The notes under the pieces were generated by a model. It saw only the letters and a list, made by a program, of their open reading frames with translations. It ran no database searches and was not told the origin of the DNA. The position numbers were made by a program, and so were the translations under genes. Positions 1-12,122 of a stretch of DNA of 64,000 nt are shown here, piece after piece. Source of the stretch: Rhinopithecus roxellana. Lineage: Eukaryota; Chordata; Mammalia; Primates; Cercopithecidae. Location of the stretch: positions 37,666,069 through 37,730,068 of the forward strand of contig NC_044552.1 of assembly GCF_007565055.1 (NCBI RefSeq), written 5' to 3'. Positions within the stretch are counted from its first letter, which is position 1. Every line of letters begins with the position of its first letter.

Positions 1-97
1 TAAGCAACAAATAAATGTTTAGTATAAGCATGCCTCAAATATTGCATGGGCCAATGGGTGTCCTGTATTTTCATTTGTAAAACTTGGCAACCCTACC
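1..97. repeat. Old short dispersed repeat (family not named)
   Basis: The phrases ATTTGTAAAACTTGGCAACC and AATATTGCATGGG belong to an old dispersed element whose ends read GGTTGCCAGATTTAGCAAAT or its complement. A second diverged member is at 60217-60332. I recognise the family by its sequence but cannot name it securely. It is cut by the window edge. Confidence 0.45.
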
Positions 98-814
98 CCA
101 GTGTGCACCCTGGCCTTCATCAGGGACACCTTTCTCCGTCCAGGCTGCCTGGCGTGGGGAAGGCCCGAGTGGCGGTGGGCCAGCCGCCCAGCCACAGGGG
201 AGCTAGGAAGGGCCTGGGATGTGCAGGCTCTATGGCTGTTGCCCAGGTACAGGCAGTGGCTGTAGTGAGCGGTGAGGTGGGGCGTGTGCTTAATGGGGGA
301 GGGGAGCTGGGCAGTGGCAGAGCCAGAGAGACAAGGGAAAATTTTTTTGTGGGTTGCTGTCTCGTTCCCTCCCCAGACTCACTGCCACCGTGGGCCTGAG
401 TCACCAGGAGAAGGGGCTGGGACAGATAAAATTTTTCCACTCAGCCCCCAGCCCAGTAACCTGGCTCACCTGATCGACACCGCCCATTCAGAGGGAAATT
501 CCAGGCCTAAATCCTGTCCGGAATTCTCTCTCTGGCCAGCCAGCCTGCAAAGGGGTTGGGAGCTCCCGGGGCTGGGAACATCTGCGGCAAGGGAACCGGC
601 TCTGGGACTCCCTTCTGCGTAAAGAAGAGAGAGAGGGAAAACAAGAGAGAGAGAGAGGGCCTGCGGAGGGAGGGCCAATGTGGCCACAGCTGGGCCCACC
701 GCGGGCTGGGCCTGGGAGCAGCGAGGATGTGAGAGGGAAGCTGGGGCTGTGACCACATGTGCCAGATTTCTCCTGAGACTCAGGGTCCAGCTGACACCAA
801 TTTAGACCGTCTCA
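98..814. other. Intergenic, no gene seen
   Basis: Unique-looking sequence, moderately GC-rich, with a short GA-rich run at about 625-658. No open frame here has homology I recognise. Confidence 0.6.
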
Positions 815-1745
815 GCCCCTGTGTGTGTGTGTGTCTGTGTGTCGTGTCTGTGTGTGTGTCGGTAATGTATGTGTGGTGTCTGTGTGTGTGCCTGTGTGTG
901 TGTGGGGGTGTCTGTGTGTATGTGGTGTGTCTGTGTGTGGTGTCTGTGGTGTGTGTGTGTGTCTGTGTGTGTGCCTGTGTGTGTGTGGGGGATGTCTGTG
1001 TGTATGTGGTGTGTCTGTGTGTGTGTGTGGTGTCTGTGTGTGTGTCTGTGGTGTGTGTGTGGTGTCTGTGTGTGTGTCTGTGGTGTGTGTGTGTGTCTGT
1101 GTGTGTGTGTCTGTGTGTGTGCCTGTGTGTGTGTGTGGGATGTCTGTGTGTATGTGGTGTGTCTGTGTGTGTGTGTGCTGTGTGTGTGTCTGTGGTGTGT
1201 GTGTGCTGTCTGTGTGTGTGTGTGTGTGGTGTCTGTGTGTGTGTCTGTGTGTGTGTGCCTGTGTGTGTTGCTGTCTGTGTGTATGTGGTGTGTCTGTGTG
1301 TGTGTGTGCTGTCTGTGTGTGTGGTGTGTGTGTGCTGTCTGTGTGTGTGGTGTGTGTGTGGTGTCTGTGTGTGTGTGTCTGTGTGTGTGTGCCTGTGTGT
1401 GTGTGTGGGATGTCTGTGTGTATGTGGTGTGTCTGTGTGTGTGTGTGCTGTCTGTGTGTGTCTGTGGTGTGTGTGTGCTGTCTGTGTGTGTGTGTCTGTG
1501 TGTGTGTGCCTGTGTGTGGGGGGGGTTTTGGTGTGTGTGGGGGGTGTCTGTGTGTGTGTGGTGTCTGTGTATGTGTGTCTGTGTGGGTGTGCCTGTGTGT
1601 GTGTGTGTGAGGTGTCTGTGTGTATGTAGTGTGTCTGCATGTGTGTGTGCTGTGTGTGTCTGTGGTGTGTGTGGTGTCTGTGTGTGTCTGTGTGTGTGTG
1701 GTGTGTGTGTGGGTGCCTGTGAGTGTGGGGGGTGTGTGTGTGGAT
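815..1745. repeat. TG-rich minisatellite with higher-order units
   Basis: About 930 bp built from TGTG tracts broken by TCTG, GCTG, GGTG and GCCTG variants. The landmark TGTATGTGG recurs near 917, 1001, 1149, 1280 and 1419, so parts of the array show a higher-order period of about 131-148 bp. Several frames on both strands stay open only because (TG)n contains no stop codons. Alternating purine-pyrimidine DNA of this kind can adopt Z-DNA. Confidence 0.95.
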
Positions 1746-2334
1746 GCATGCTCTTCTTGCCACACTGCTGGTGGTTAGAGGGCCTGCAGTTACAGAGCTA
1801 TTGCCGACATAAAGCCCCTGTTCTTTAGCCCAGTCAGTGTTCAAGGCCCTTTCTGTGTACCTTCCCGTGGTTATCCGCTGCTGCTCCCTTCCGTGCCCTG
1901 GGCTTGACTCCAGGTTCTCAAACTTAACTGTCTTCAGGAACCAGACAGGTAACTGGGGACAAGGGAAGTGGACTGGGGCAGAAAAGAATGGGGTTGAGGG
2001 CAGGGCGATGGGAGGAGGTGTGCTACTCAACTTCTCAAAGGTTGTTGCATTTCTGGAATTTAACTCCAGAAGCCTATCCTCCCACCCCGAGCCCATCGTT
2101 TACCTTCTGGCTGTGGTGATGGGCTGCACCTTTTCCGAGGACTCCGTGCAGGCCAGTGCAGGCGGGCCGGACGGAACATGTCTGAGGACCGGATGTGGTC
2201 CACAGGGTGTCAGTTTACAACCTTCTCATCCGGCCAAACTGTACTTTTTGCTGTTCCCTTGTATAGGACTCTCCTATATTTGCCTCTGTGCCAGAATCGG
2301 TCTCAAATTATGGCTCTGCTCATTTATTATAGCT
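1746..2334. other. Intergenic, no gene seen
   Basis: Unique-looking DNA after the TG array. Nothing recognised. Confidence 0.55.
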
Positions 2335-2505
2335 ATGTGGTTTGGGCCTCAGTTTTCTCATCTGTAAAATGGATATGTTAATAGTATCCACATCTGGTGG
2401 TAATATGAAGAATGAATGTGTTAACATATGCAAAGCACTGAGAAGTATGCCAGACACATAGCATCCAATAGGTATAAACCATCATCACTATTATTATTAG
2501 ACGGT
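2335..2505 (-). repeat. MIR SINE
   Basis: Contains the MIR core in reverse: a CCTCAGTTTTCTCATCTGTAAAATGG phrase (split here by substitutions), then the GCAAAGCACTGAGAAG and GCCAGACACATAG segments and a final run of ATTATT. Confidence 0.85.
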
Positions 2506-2790
2506 TCAAATGCTGCCTCCTCTGGGAAGCCTTCCCTAGTCCCACAGCTGGAATTAATCTGTCCCTCAGCTGGGTTCCTACTGCACTCCTTCTGCCTTGT
2601 GTTACAATTAGTGTCTACATGACTGACTCTCCTGTTGGAGTGTCACCTCCTGGAGGCCAGATCCGTGCCCCACTGATCTTTATGTTTCTCAGTCATTCAT
2701 TTAGCAGTTACTGAGTGTCTTCAATAGCCAGGCATTGTGCCAGGGGGTAGGAGATATGATGGTGAGAAGATATGGCCCTTATCACTTGGC
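2506..2790 (+). repeat. L2 LINE 3' fragment and adjacent old repeat
   Basis: The L2 3' end phrases GGGAAGCCTTCCCTAG and CTCCTGGAGGCCAGAT are seen. They are followed by CATTTAGCAGTTACTGAGTG...AGGCATTGTGCCAGG, another common old repeat motif. Confidence 0.65.
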
Positions 2791-4769
2791 TCTGTGCCTA
2801 GGTTAGTATTCACAGAGAGATTCTGGACTTGTGGAGACACTGCCTTCCTGCCACCTAGTGTCTCCTTGCATCCCTGTGGAATGGGCTGGGATGGTGGAGC
2901 CCAGGCTCAGCTGACAACTCCAAAGGCAGCTCCACCTACAATGTGATCCCACCACATTGGGAGGGACACAAGCAAATAGACACATGTCTCCTTGCCGGCC
3001 CTGTGTCCTCCAGGTGGGAACTGGGATAGTCCTGGCAGGTTGCGGACCAGCTCTGTGCCCGTACCAGGTGGAGACTGCCTACTCCTGGATCAACCCCCAG
3101 CTCCTGTACTACTGTACCCCCAGAGACACTCCGTCAGCTCCAACCTCAGGATTTGGGCCTCAAATCCAAGATGTGACTGGGAGAGATAACTGAACTAGAG
3201 ATTTACAAGCTCTAGAGTCAGACTCCCTGGGTGTGACTCCCAGTTATTGGCCTCTTTGGGCCTCAGTTCCCCATAGAGGAATCATGTGAGTTAATACCTG
3301 GACAGTTCTTAGCATTCATATGGGTCGTTTTCACTAGACGGGGGCGTAGGAGCCCCAGGTTGGTTACTGACCCACTCCTTACTCTCTGTGGTCAGGGGAG
3401 AGGGTAAGACACCTCTGAAATCTCCCTGCAGGGGCACATGGTGTAAAACAGGAAAGAGGGACAGCTTTGTCTCCCAGACCCCCAGCTCTAAGTGGGATCC
3501 TGAGCACGCGGCTCAGGGAGGCCCTGGCTATAGAGTCCTGGTGGGGCATGGACAGGAGGGGCTTCCCACTTACACCCCAGCAGGATCCATCAGTGGGCCT
3601 CCCAAGGCAGTGGAGTGGGGAGGAGGTGCTGAAAGACTGGGCTTGGGAAGCCTAGCACGGGACCCCGGCCTCCCCTCCCCAACCAGGCCAGGATGAAAGC
3701 TCCCTTCTCTAACCCCTTAAGTCCCTGGTCTTGGTCCTCATTAAAAACTCTAATCCTCCAGCCCCCACTGCAGATGCAGAGGCCTCCATTCCCAGGTCTG
3801 GCAGGGAGGGGACAAGTCATAGTCTCTGTCCCTCTGCACAACCAGGCTGGACCTAGGCACCTAAAGTAGTGGTCAGTGGGCATCTAGGGACCACTGGGAC
3901 CCCAAGACACAGCTTCTGGGAAATGGAGGAGGGAGAAGACAGGCTTCTGAGGAGAGGAGTCCTGGGAAAAGAGGGATAGGAGGAGGAGGTGGTGGCAATG
4001 TCCTGACCAAGTGGGAGAGTCCCTGGCAAGAGACACTTCTCCCTTCCTTTCACCCTTGCCACCCCGGAAATCCCCTGCTGAGGGGTCCTGAGAGGGTAGT
4101 CCCAGGCACCCAGCTCAGGGCATCTCTGCTGGAATGGAGCAATGAAGGCCCAGGATCCAGGCCAGGGGCCCTTGGGGCCTCAGTTTCCTCTGCTCTCCAA
4201 TGGGGCAGATCACTTCCTCACTTGCTCCTGCCTCCCCTCCGGGCCAGCATGAGGGCAGAGGGAAAGGCCTAGAGGAACATATTTGGCAGGTAAGCATAGC
4301 AAGTGCAGGAGGAGGCAGGGGTCAGCGTTTGCTAAGTGTTTGCAATTGGCTCCTGGTCCCTGTGGCCAAGTGCTGGCCTGCACTATTTCCACTGGTCCAG
4401 AGGTTCCCAGTGAAGTGTGGAGCAATATCATTCCTTCCCTTTTACCTCCATTCCTCTGCCGAGAGCAGCTTCTCTAAGCCTTTCCCTTCCATGCTGCATT
4501 AAAAGGACTTTGTTGGGAGGCCCAAGGTTTTCCAGGTCTACCATTGTGCCCCCATATCTACCAGGCCTCCTGAGTTGGGGATGCTGGGCTGGGGGCTGTT
4601 GGGAGCTCTGGGAAGGGAAGACAGACAGCCTCCCAGGCTAATGGGCCAAGGCACAGCCTCTGTCCCCAGAAACCACGTTTGGAAATTAGAGAAACACACA
4701 CTCTATATCATCCAGTGTTGGCTGAAAGGGGCAGGTGGTCAGTTATGTAGACCTCATACATAACTGTAT
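2791..4769. other. Intergenic, mostly unique; weak MIR at 3200-3320
   Basis: No coding gene seen. A diverged MIR piece in reverse is visible at 3200-3320 (GGGCCTCAGTTCCCCAT). The rest is unremarkable, moderately GC-rich DNA. Confidence 0.5.
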
Positions 4770-5130
4770 TTCATCAAAAGCGAGATGCTCAATTAAATTA
4801 CACACCACTAAGAAGGAAGACCGCTGCTAATTAAACTCTGACACAGTGCCTTTTTGTTATTGATCGCAGGGAACATCCTGATTTCAGAGATGTTAAATGT
4901 GGAAAATGTGTGTCAGAGAATCAAAATAAAGTTAAAAAACATTTCTATCAACATTTCTCTTGGACACATATTGTCCATAGTGTTCTGCATCTTGTAGTGT
5001 TTACTTAGAAGTGTTTACTGAAGTTTCTGAGATTAGGCATAAATGTATGATGTAAAAGATGATATAAGCCATCGGCACAGGACCTGGTATAAAGTAAACT
5101 GTCATTAAATATTAACTATTATTGCTGTTG
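4770..5130. other. AT-rich segment ending in MIR-like sequence
   Basis: An AT-rich island inside GC-richer surroundings, with homeobox-type cores such as GCTAATTAAA near 4825 and CAATTAAATTA near 4791. From 5035 to 5130 it resembles a reverse MIR (GACCTGGTATAAAGTAAACTGTCATTAAATATT, interrupted). No gene. Confidence 0.45.
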
Positions 5131-6600
5131 CTATTCTAAGTACAAGGACTTTATATGTATATGAAAGTCCTTCGGCTCCCGAATCTTTCATTGTCCTAGA
5201 GGCTAAGGTCTGAGGACACCAGTGGCTAGAGTCAGAGGTGCCAGGAAAGCTGAGGAGGCAGCCTGGAGGAGGTGCTGTTCCATGTGTGAAGTCTGCAGTG
5301 TCCCTATAACCTTTGGAGGCATCGGAAGAAGCCTGAGCCCAAAGGCTACCTTTGCCAGTTCCCCAGAAAAGTGAGGCCCCTGACTGATTACCCTTATGAG
5401 TCAATCAATCAATCATCCTATCAATCCACTCATTAAGACACTTATTGAACACCTGCACCGTGACAGTCACTGTGCTAAGTCCCTCCTTCAGCAGCCCCCA
5501 CCTGGCCCCTGCCCGTTAGGAGCATCCAGGCTCAGCTATTCGAACTGGCACATCAAAGGGGAATTGGCCCTGATCCCTCATCAGAGGCTTCTTTCCAGGG
5601 ATCAGCCTGAAGATGTGGAGCTCCTCCCCTTCTCTCACCATCCCCAGTCTCACCCACAATAGCGGAAGGGATCTTCATTTCCTAGGCACTTCTAGGCCTT
5701 TGTAGAGCCTGCTTGCTCTGCCAGGACACTCTTGGTTCTGTGCTGTGCAAAATTCCTCTCTTTCCCTTTCTTTCACAACAGGTTTCAAGCCCCTTCTCAG
5801 AAAACCTTCTTTGAAAACGTCTGTCCTCCACTCAGCTTTCCTGCCCTGTTTCTTAGTGCTCTCAGAATATAGGGTATACCCTGCAAATTGGACCCTCCTG
5901 TGGTCTGGGCTTCTTTCCTACCTACCTGTCCCATCTCACATGGCCAGCCACCAGTTGTAAAAGGACAGGTGATCTGACACTAGGATACTGACTCACCTTC
6001 AATTCATAGCATTTTACCTCCCAAATTTGTACGGTGTGCTATTGGGGAGCTAGGCACCGTGACAGGCGCTGGGGTGGCCCTGCCCTCAGAACCCTCTCAG
6101 CCTGCTGGGCTATAATGTCCCCCCACCTCCACCACATCACATCCCTCTTGCTTTGAATCCCAGCCTCATCCAGTGGGGACCTATGGTGCCTGTCCTTCAT
6201 CAGACTGGGGTGCCCCCCTGAAGGGGGAACACTCTGTGGCGAACTCTTGCAGGGGGCCCTTTGCTCCCCTCCAGCTGCAGAGCACCGGCTAACCTTGTCC
6301 TTACTCCCCTGCTACGCAAGTAGGCCCACGGTTGTTTATGGTTCAAGTGCAGACCCCAGGGGCCGAGGCCTCTCCAACACCCAGAACTGAGCTGTCCCAT
6401 TCTCAGCTTTCCAAGAACAGGCTCTGTCGAGCACATATGGTTGTGAAACAATCCTGCTGGGCTCTCCAAGAGATGAGGCCATTTATGGGCTGAGTGGGCT
6501 GCCGTGGGCTGCCAAGGGTCAGGCTGGGGACCTGCGTGTGTTGAGACTCTGGTCAGTCTCCTCTCTGCACACAGCCTCCAGGAGCAAGGGCTAGACACAG
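5131..6600. other. Intergenic, no gene seen
   Basis: A short (TCAA)n stretch at 5400-5415 leads into an old dispersed repeat (CATTAAGACACTTATTGAACACC region, 5430-5490). The rest is unique-looking. Confidence 0.5.
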
Positions 6601-6692
6601 ATAGGCATTCTTCCCAAGTTTAATTTTGAATATGCTTAAATCATTTTAAAAGCAGTCTTGCCATATCAGGAACCCCAAATTAAACTCACACC
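6601..6692 (+). repeat. 92 bp direct duplication, copy 1
   Basis: Aligns without gaps to 8325-8416 at roughly 85-88% identity by eye. Shared blocks include CCCAAGTTTAATTTTGA, AAAGCAGTCTTGC and ATTAAACTCACACC. This is either an old tandem-region duplication or two members of an unnamed dispersed repeat. Confidence 0.8.
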
Positions 6693-8324
6693 TGTGTTCC
6701 TGCGGGATGGGGAGCTAAGGCCTTCCCACTAGGGCTTCTCCAAAGCAGAAGACACAGAGAGGAAATAGGCTTTCCAAGTCGGAGGGCAGGACAGGTTGCA
6801 TAATTTGTGGGCCCAGTGAAAAATGAACTATGAGTCCCACATTGTGCTGAGGAGGGGGTCTGTGGCCTGAGAGGGGAAGGGCCCTGGCCTCTGCCACCCT
6901 GGAAGGCAACATCACAGCCAGGAATGGAGCCTGCCGCTCCTACTCCTTAACCGGTGCTCACCCCAGGCCTGGCTGTGCCAGGAAGGCCTTGTTTCCATCC
7001 TGGGCCTTCACTTGCCTTCCCCCTGCTTATTCCTGGGCCTCCAAAAAGCTTCTCTGTGCCCCAAGCTCTCCTCTTCCAGGAAGTCTTCCTTTCCTGTTTG
7101 GACAGTTTTACCTGCTGGCTAGTCCCATGCTTCTTCCCCTTTCCAGGCTCTCTCACAGCTTTGCCCTTGACCTTCTGAGCCTTTGTTTACTTTTTATGTG
7201 AGTGACAGAGAGCAGCCTCCTTCCTCCCTTGACCACAGTTCTTTGGGGGGTCTCCTTCATTGTACTAGGAGCTCTCTGAGGATAGGGCAAGCTCTCCCTT
7301 CAGACTGGGGGTCCCTGGGGTTGGAAGTCTTTCTTGGGACTCCCCCTAGGCTTCCCTCTGCAGGCCCAACGTTGCACTAGAGGAGTGACTGGGCCTGCTG
7401 TGGTGCCCACTTGGCTCTGTGTGTGCACACGTGTGTGTGTGTGTGTGTGTGTATTGCGTGGGGAGTGTTTGCTTCTGGTTTTCTGTCACCTTCCCTGTCC
7501 TTTCCTGATCAGATCCTCTGAGTGAGGCTGGTTAGGGAGATGGAGTGGAATGAGGGAGGAAGATGAGGTGGTATGGCACCCCAGCCCTATGCCGGGCCAG
7601 GGCTCCAGTGGAGAGTGGGCAGTGTGACCTCCTTTCTGGGCCTCCTGCTGGGGTGTGAGGGAGGAAGGCCGGTCTTGAACTGGGGTCAGGGTGGAGAGGG
7701 GCAGCCTTTCAGCTGAGGTCCGTCACTCAGAGGCAGGGTCCGTGGCATTTGGCCGGCAGGGGAGAAGGGAGGGAATGTGAGGAATAGGCTGACTCAGCAG
7801 TTGCCCCCTCCCAGTTCCGGGGACAGGCACTGGGGGAGGACTGATTGCTGAGAACATGCAGATGGTGGTGGCAGTTCCTCTGGGTTGTGTCTTGAGGGGA
7901 GGGCTGGGGAGAGATAGGAGTCAGAAACACCAGAGTCCCCCAGAGATACTGGGGAGGCATGAAAAGGAGCCAGGGGAGGGGAACCCAGGAGAGGGTGCCT
8001 TTTGACATTGCCATGGCTATGAATATCAGTGACATGCAAAGGAATGCCCCAAATATGAAGAGGGCTCCTTTGCGGGGATGAGCTGGGGACAGTATGAGGA
8101 GAGGGCTTGGCTGGGGGCAATGGGACCTGTGAGGGAGTGGAGGGTGCTAAGAGCGAGCCAACAGCGGCCAAGCTCAGCCCAGCCAAAGGGGAGGTAGACG
8201 GCAGGCCTGCTTTGGCCGAATCTAGAGCTCCTCTTTGCAACTTGATCATAAGCTTCATTAAGGCAGGGGCCGTCTCATAACATCTCTTAATTATCTGACA
8301 ACCCCTCCACAGGGCTGGGCACAT
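6693..8324. other. Intergenic; (GT)n at 7431-7452
   Basis: No gene seen. A short GTGT microsatellite lies at 7431-7452. A strong MARE-type motif at 7787-7799 is listed separately. Confidence 0.5.
7787..7799 (-). promoter_or_regulatory. T-MARE-like motif (MAF/NFE2/BACH class)
   Basis: Read on the minus strand the site is TGCTGAGTCAGCC, matching 12 of 13 positions of the palindromic TPA-type Maf recognition element. It lies 26 kb upstream of VEGFA. Any link to VEGFA is inference. Confidence 0.45.
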
Positions 8325-8416
8325 ATAAGCATTGTGCCCAAGTTTAATTTTGAGTATACTTAAATTATTTTTAAAGCAGTCTTGCAATATCAGGCACCCC
8401 ACATTAAACTCACACC
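8325..8416 (+). repeat. 92 bp direct duplication, copy 2
   Basis: Gapless partner of 6601-6692, with the same blocks in the same order and orientation, 1.7 kb away. Confidence 0.8.
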
Positions 8417-10393
8417 CATAATCCCAGCTATTTACTTTTCTCCTTGTACCTTCCAAAATCTTTATAGGCATGCTTACGTAAGGGTGACTTAGGTAAACGC
8501 GGCCTGAGTCAGGCTTTTCCACCAGCTTTGCTGGGTGCACTGGCTGACGAGGTGTAAGTGTGTGTATCGGGCTCCTTTGCTCTGAAGTAACCCTTGTTTG
8601 CAGGCAAGGAGAGCTGGGGGCACCCTCACTACCCAGTCTCCGTGCTCTTCCCTCTGTTTACATTGCTGCCAAGCGGACATCTGCTTCGTTTATCTTCTTA
8701 CCTGAAAGAATTTTGACTTATGCAAAAAGGGACTTACTTAAGATTTACCAGAACAGAATACTAACTTGGTTTGGGGACTGCGTGTGTGTGGCAATGGCTG
8801 GTTGATTTCAGGTAGTGATTCCCAAACATTTTGAGCTGGAAAACCCTATCTGAACACTAAAAAACAAAAACAGAACCTTCAGAGAACTCCAAAAGACAGT
8901 GATTGTATAACAGATATTCATCATCTGAGAAAAATTCATGAAGACAACCAACTGTGGTAAAGTTAGAAATAATTTGAAATTATCACATATTATTGATCTC
9001 CACAGCATCTGCATAAGTTTGAAAGAAAAATAGCAAATGCATTCAGGAATATTATTCACTTGACTATGTGAGCAAAGATGTTCATGATAGCGTTATAATT
9101 TAAAGTCAAATAACTAGGGTCTGTGGGGAGATATTGTCCCCTACTTGGGTACTTGATTCCGCCATGTAAATGCAGCACTGTACTGTATAGAACTGTGTGT
9201 GTGTATGTTTGTGTGTGGAGGAGGGCGCATGTGAAGAATGGGAAGGGATCGTATTAGAATGCAGTGTTTTGCTTGTGAAAATTCAGTGATCTCTAGGGGA
9301 GGAGGGGGAGGTAAGTGACAGGAAGGAGCTGTGCAGGTGGCTGAAATCTGTGGGTGCTGAAAAGTCCCTTCTGAGAGCAAAGTTAGTGTCTGGCTTTGAG
9401 TTCAGGGGTGGGGAGAGGAGGCTGAAGAGGCAGGCAAGAGCCAGACCACACAGGCTCCGGTGGGCCATGTGAGGTAGAGACTCCTTATCCTTAGAGAGGA
9501 GATGTCCTCTTTGCGTGTGGTGTGAGACACAGCGGGAAGTTCCTCCCTACACTAAGATCCTTCTTGCTGTGTTTTTTTCCCCATCCCCTCTTCGTTTCTC
9601 TGCATTTGATATCATTGCTCTCTGGGCCCAGGGCAGCTCAGTGTAGATCTTCAATCTGCAGTTCCAGGAACTCTGTTTCCCAACCCCCAAAATCTGGGCC
9701 TGAGGTCTGACAAGTCCCAGAAGAGCTGCGGGGATTACGAGGCAGGATGTGTGAAATCAGGGCCGTCCAGGAACCTGGAACTTGATGGCAGCAGGAGGAG
9801 TGGAGAAGCCAGGCCTGGGACTGACTCCCATTCCCCCAATTAGGCATCTGCCCCCTCCCTTGGGGGGCTGGGAGCGGTCAGCTCCAGGCGTCCCCACGTC
9901 TCCACGGCATCTTCCGCTGCCCGTGCTCTTCTGAGAGTAACGTGCTGAGGGAGCACTTGTGAGCCATGGGGGCAGGAGTTGGGGCAGGGGTCAGTGTGCT
10001 TTTTAATTTCTCGTTAGCAATGACAGCTGTAGAACTCAAGCAATTAAGGAGGACGACTCCCCCAGGATGCCAGAGGGCCCGCTCCCCCAAGCTGTGCACA
10101 ACTTCCTCCCTTCCTCCTTTTCCACATCCCCCCTCACCCCCATCACAGGCTTCCCTTCCCTGGGCCCAGGAAGCTGTGAGCCACTGTTCAGGGGAAGAAA
10201 GGGGTGCAAAAGGTCTCCTTCCAACATGTTAGCAGGGAGAACAGAACAAAAGGAAGATGGAGGGGCTCCTGGGTCTGGAAGCTGCTTCTCTCTCCCTATG
10301 GTCCATGCCTGGGAGTGGGCCGGTTCTGTGGAAAGGGGTCCACTCTCTTCAGAGTTGGTATTGAGGATGGGGACATAAAAATGATCAAAGGTT
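8417..10393. other. Intergenic, no gene seen
   Basis: 8810-9070 is AT-rich and looks like an old degraded repeat (GTAGTGATTCCCAAACATTTTGAG start). The remainder is unique-looking. None of its open frames has a recognisable domain. Confidence 0.5.
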
Positions 10394-10556
10394 GGCTGGG
10401 TGTGGTGGCTCACGTCTAGTAATCCCAGCACTTTGGGAGGCCAAGGTGGGAGAATCATTTGAGCCCAGGAATTTGAGATCAGCCTGGGCAACATGGTGAG
10501 ACTCAGTCTCAAAACAAACAAACAAAAACAAACAAGCAAACAAACAAACAAAAAAC
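10394..10556 (+). repeat. Alu left-monomer fragment
   Basis: Starts GGCTGGGTGTGGTGGCTCA, contains TAATCCCAGCACTTTGGGAGG and ends in an A-rich (CAAA)n tail. Only about one monomer is present, so it is a truncated Alu or free left Alu monomer. Confidence 0.9.
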
Positions 10557-12122
10557 CCGAAAGCATAGCAGTTTTCCCTGTGCTTCTAAACTGAGTATCA
10601 TCCCAACCCAGCCTGACCCTTGGTGGGTTAGGAGAAGGGTCTCAGGAGGGGAGGACGGAGAGGAGCTGTTCTTTATTTTCTAAGATCTATAGGGCATTCA
10701 ACTTCTCTTGAATTTCTTCTTCATCATTTGGCTGGAGCTTTTCAGCAGCCTACTCCGGATCCTGCCTACCGCATGGACTTGTTCTGTCCCCACCTGTCGG
10801 GGGAGGGTACATGTGTTCAATGCTATTCTTTTATTAACATCAGTCCTGCTGCATGGGCGGGGACATATTTTTGGGTGCAGGAGCAAAGCTTTATATCCCT
10901 TTCCAAACATCTCACTCCACCCAGTAGCTGATACTTGAAACCCTACCAGTAATATTTGCCTCCTTTACGGTCATCTCCTTGTGAAATTGCAAATACCCTT
11001 GGGAAGGAAACCTCTTCAGCGTGAAAGGAAGATCTGACAGCTGACATTGATATGGAGTAACTGGGGTGGGAGGCATGCTGGCCAAGATTCCCAGGGATGG
11101 GGAGGAGTTGGGGGCAGAGGGTTAAAGAGAAGAGTGGACAAACTTCATAGTTTTCCCCTGCTGCTGGTTAAGTCTTTAGAGCCTGGAAGACTGACAGACC
11201 AGGCTGTCTTCTCTGACCTAAAAGAAAAGACATCCTTCTCATGTTCATGGTCATGACCATTGCCATCAACAACCTCATATGGATGTTGAATACCAATGAT
11301 GCCTCAAAGATATTCAGCACATGGCCCTTGCTCTCAAGACGCTCACAGCTCACTATGGGGCACCCTGCTCACCTAAGTGTGCAGTGGTGAGCCTATGAAA
11401 GTTTTAGAGGAAGGGCTTACATGTGCCAAGTGTTATCTAAGGGAGATTAGCCAGGTGGTGGTGACCAAGGTGGATTGAGCACAGGGGAGAAGATATGGTG
11501 AAGCTTGTTGGGAGCCCTTTGCCATCACACAGGTGAGAGCTGAGAGGCCTCAGGTGGGCTGATGGCAGTGGGAACACAGATGCTAGGACTTATGGAAAGG
11601 CATTTTGGAAAATCAATCTCCAGGGCTCTGACTATGGAGAGGGTAAGAGAAGGAGGTGTTGAGCTTCAGCCCAAGATTCAGAACTCGGGTCCCCAAAAGA
11701 TGGTGGCAACAGAAAGGGAAGTCTGTTGGAGCCATGTTTGAACGGAAGGTGAGTTCTGGTGCAACATGCTGCATTTAAAGAGAGGTCATCCTACCCCATG
11801 CCCCACCACATACAAGGCAGGACTGAAGGCAAGCTGTGCATACACAGAACGCAATTTCTCTGAAAGAACTTATACAAATATCAGCAGTCCTTCAAAGTGA
11901 TCAGTACAAGAGGCTAGGCAAGTTTTCCAAAGAGGTCGCTTTGATCAACAATTTTTTACTTATTTGTGGGGTATTTCCTGTGTGTCCACTGGGTGCCTGA
12001 CACAGTCTAGTGTAGCAGACATGTAGACTGTTGGTTTCTGCCTTCAGGGAGCTTACTATCTAATTAGGGTGACATTAAAGTCAAACTCATAAGAAAGGGT
12101 CTGTGTATCTATGACTTCCCAT
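10557..12122. other. Intergenic, no gene seen
   Basis: Unique-looking, with degraded old repeat phrases near 11280-11350 and 11940-12080 (GGGAGCTTACTATCTAATTAG type). No gene. Confidence 0.5.

Noticed and set aside
780..2096. Long open frames (up to 438 codons) on both strands over the TG array
   Set aside because: They arise because (TG)n and its complement contain no stop codons; the products are Cys/Val or His/Thr repeats with no domain.
4770..5030. Ultraconserved enhancer in the AT-rich island
   Set aside because: Homeobox-type cores are expected by chance in AT-rich DNA; no conservation data here to support it.
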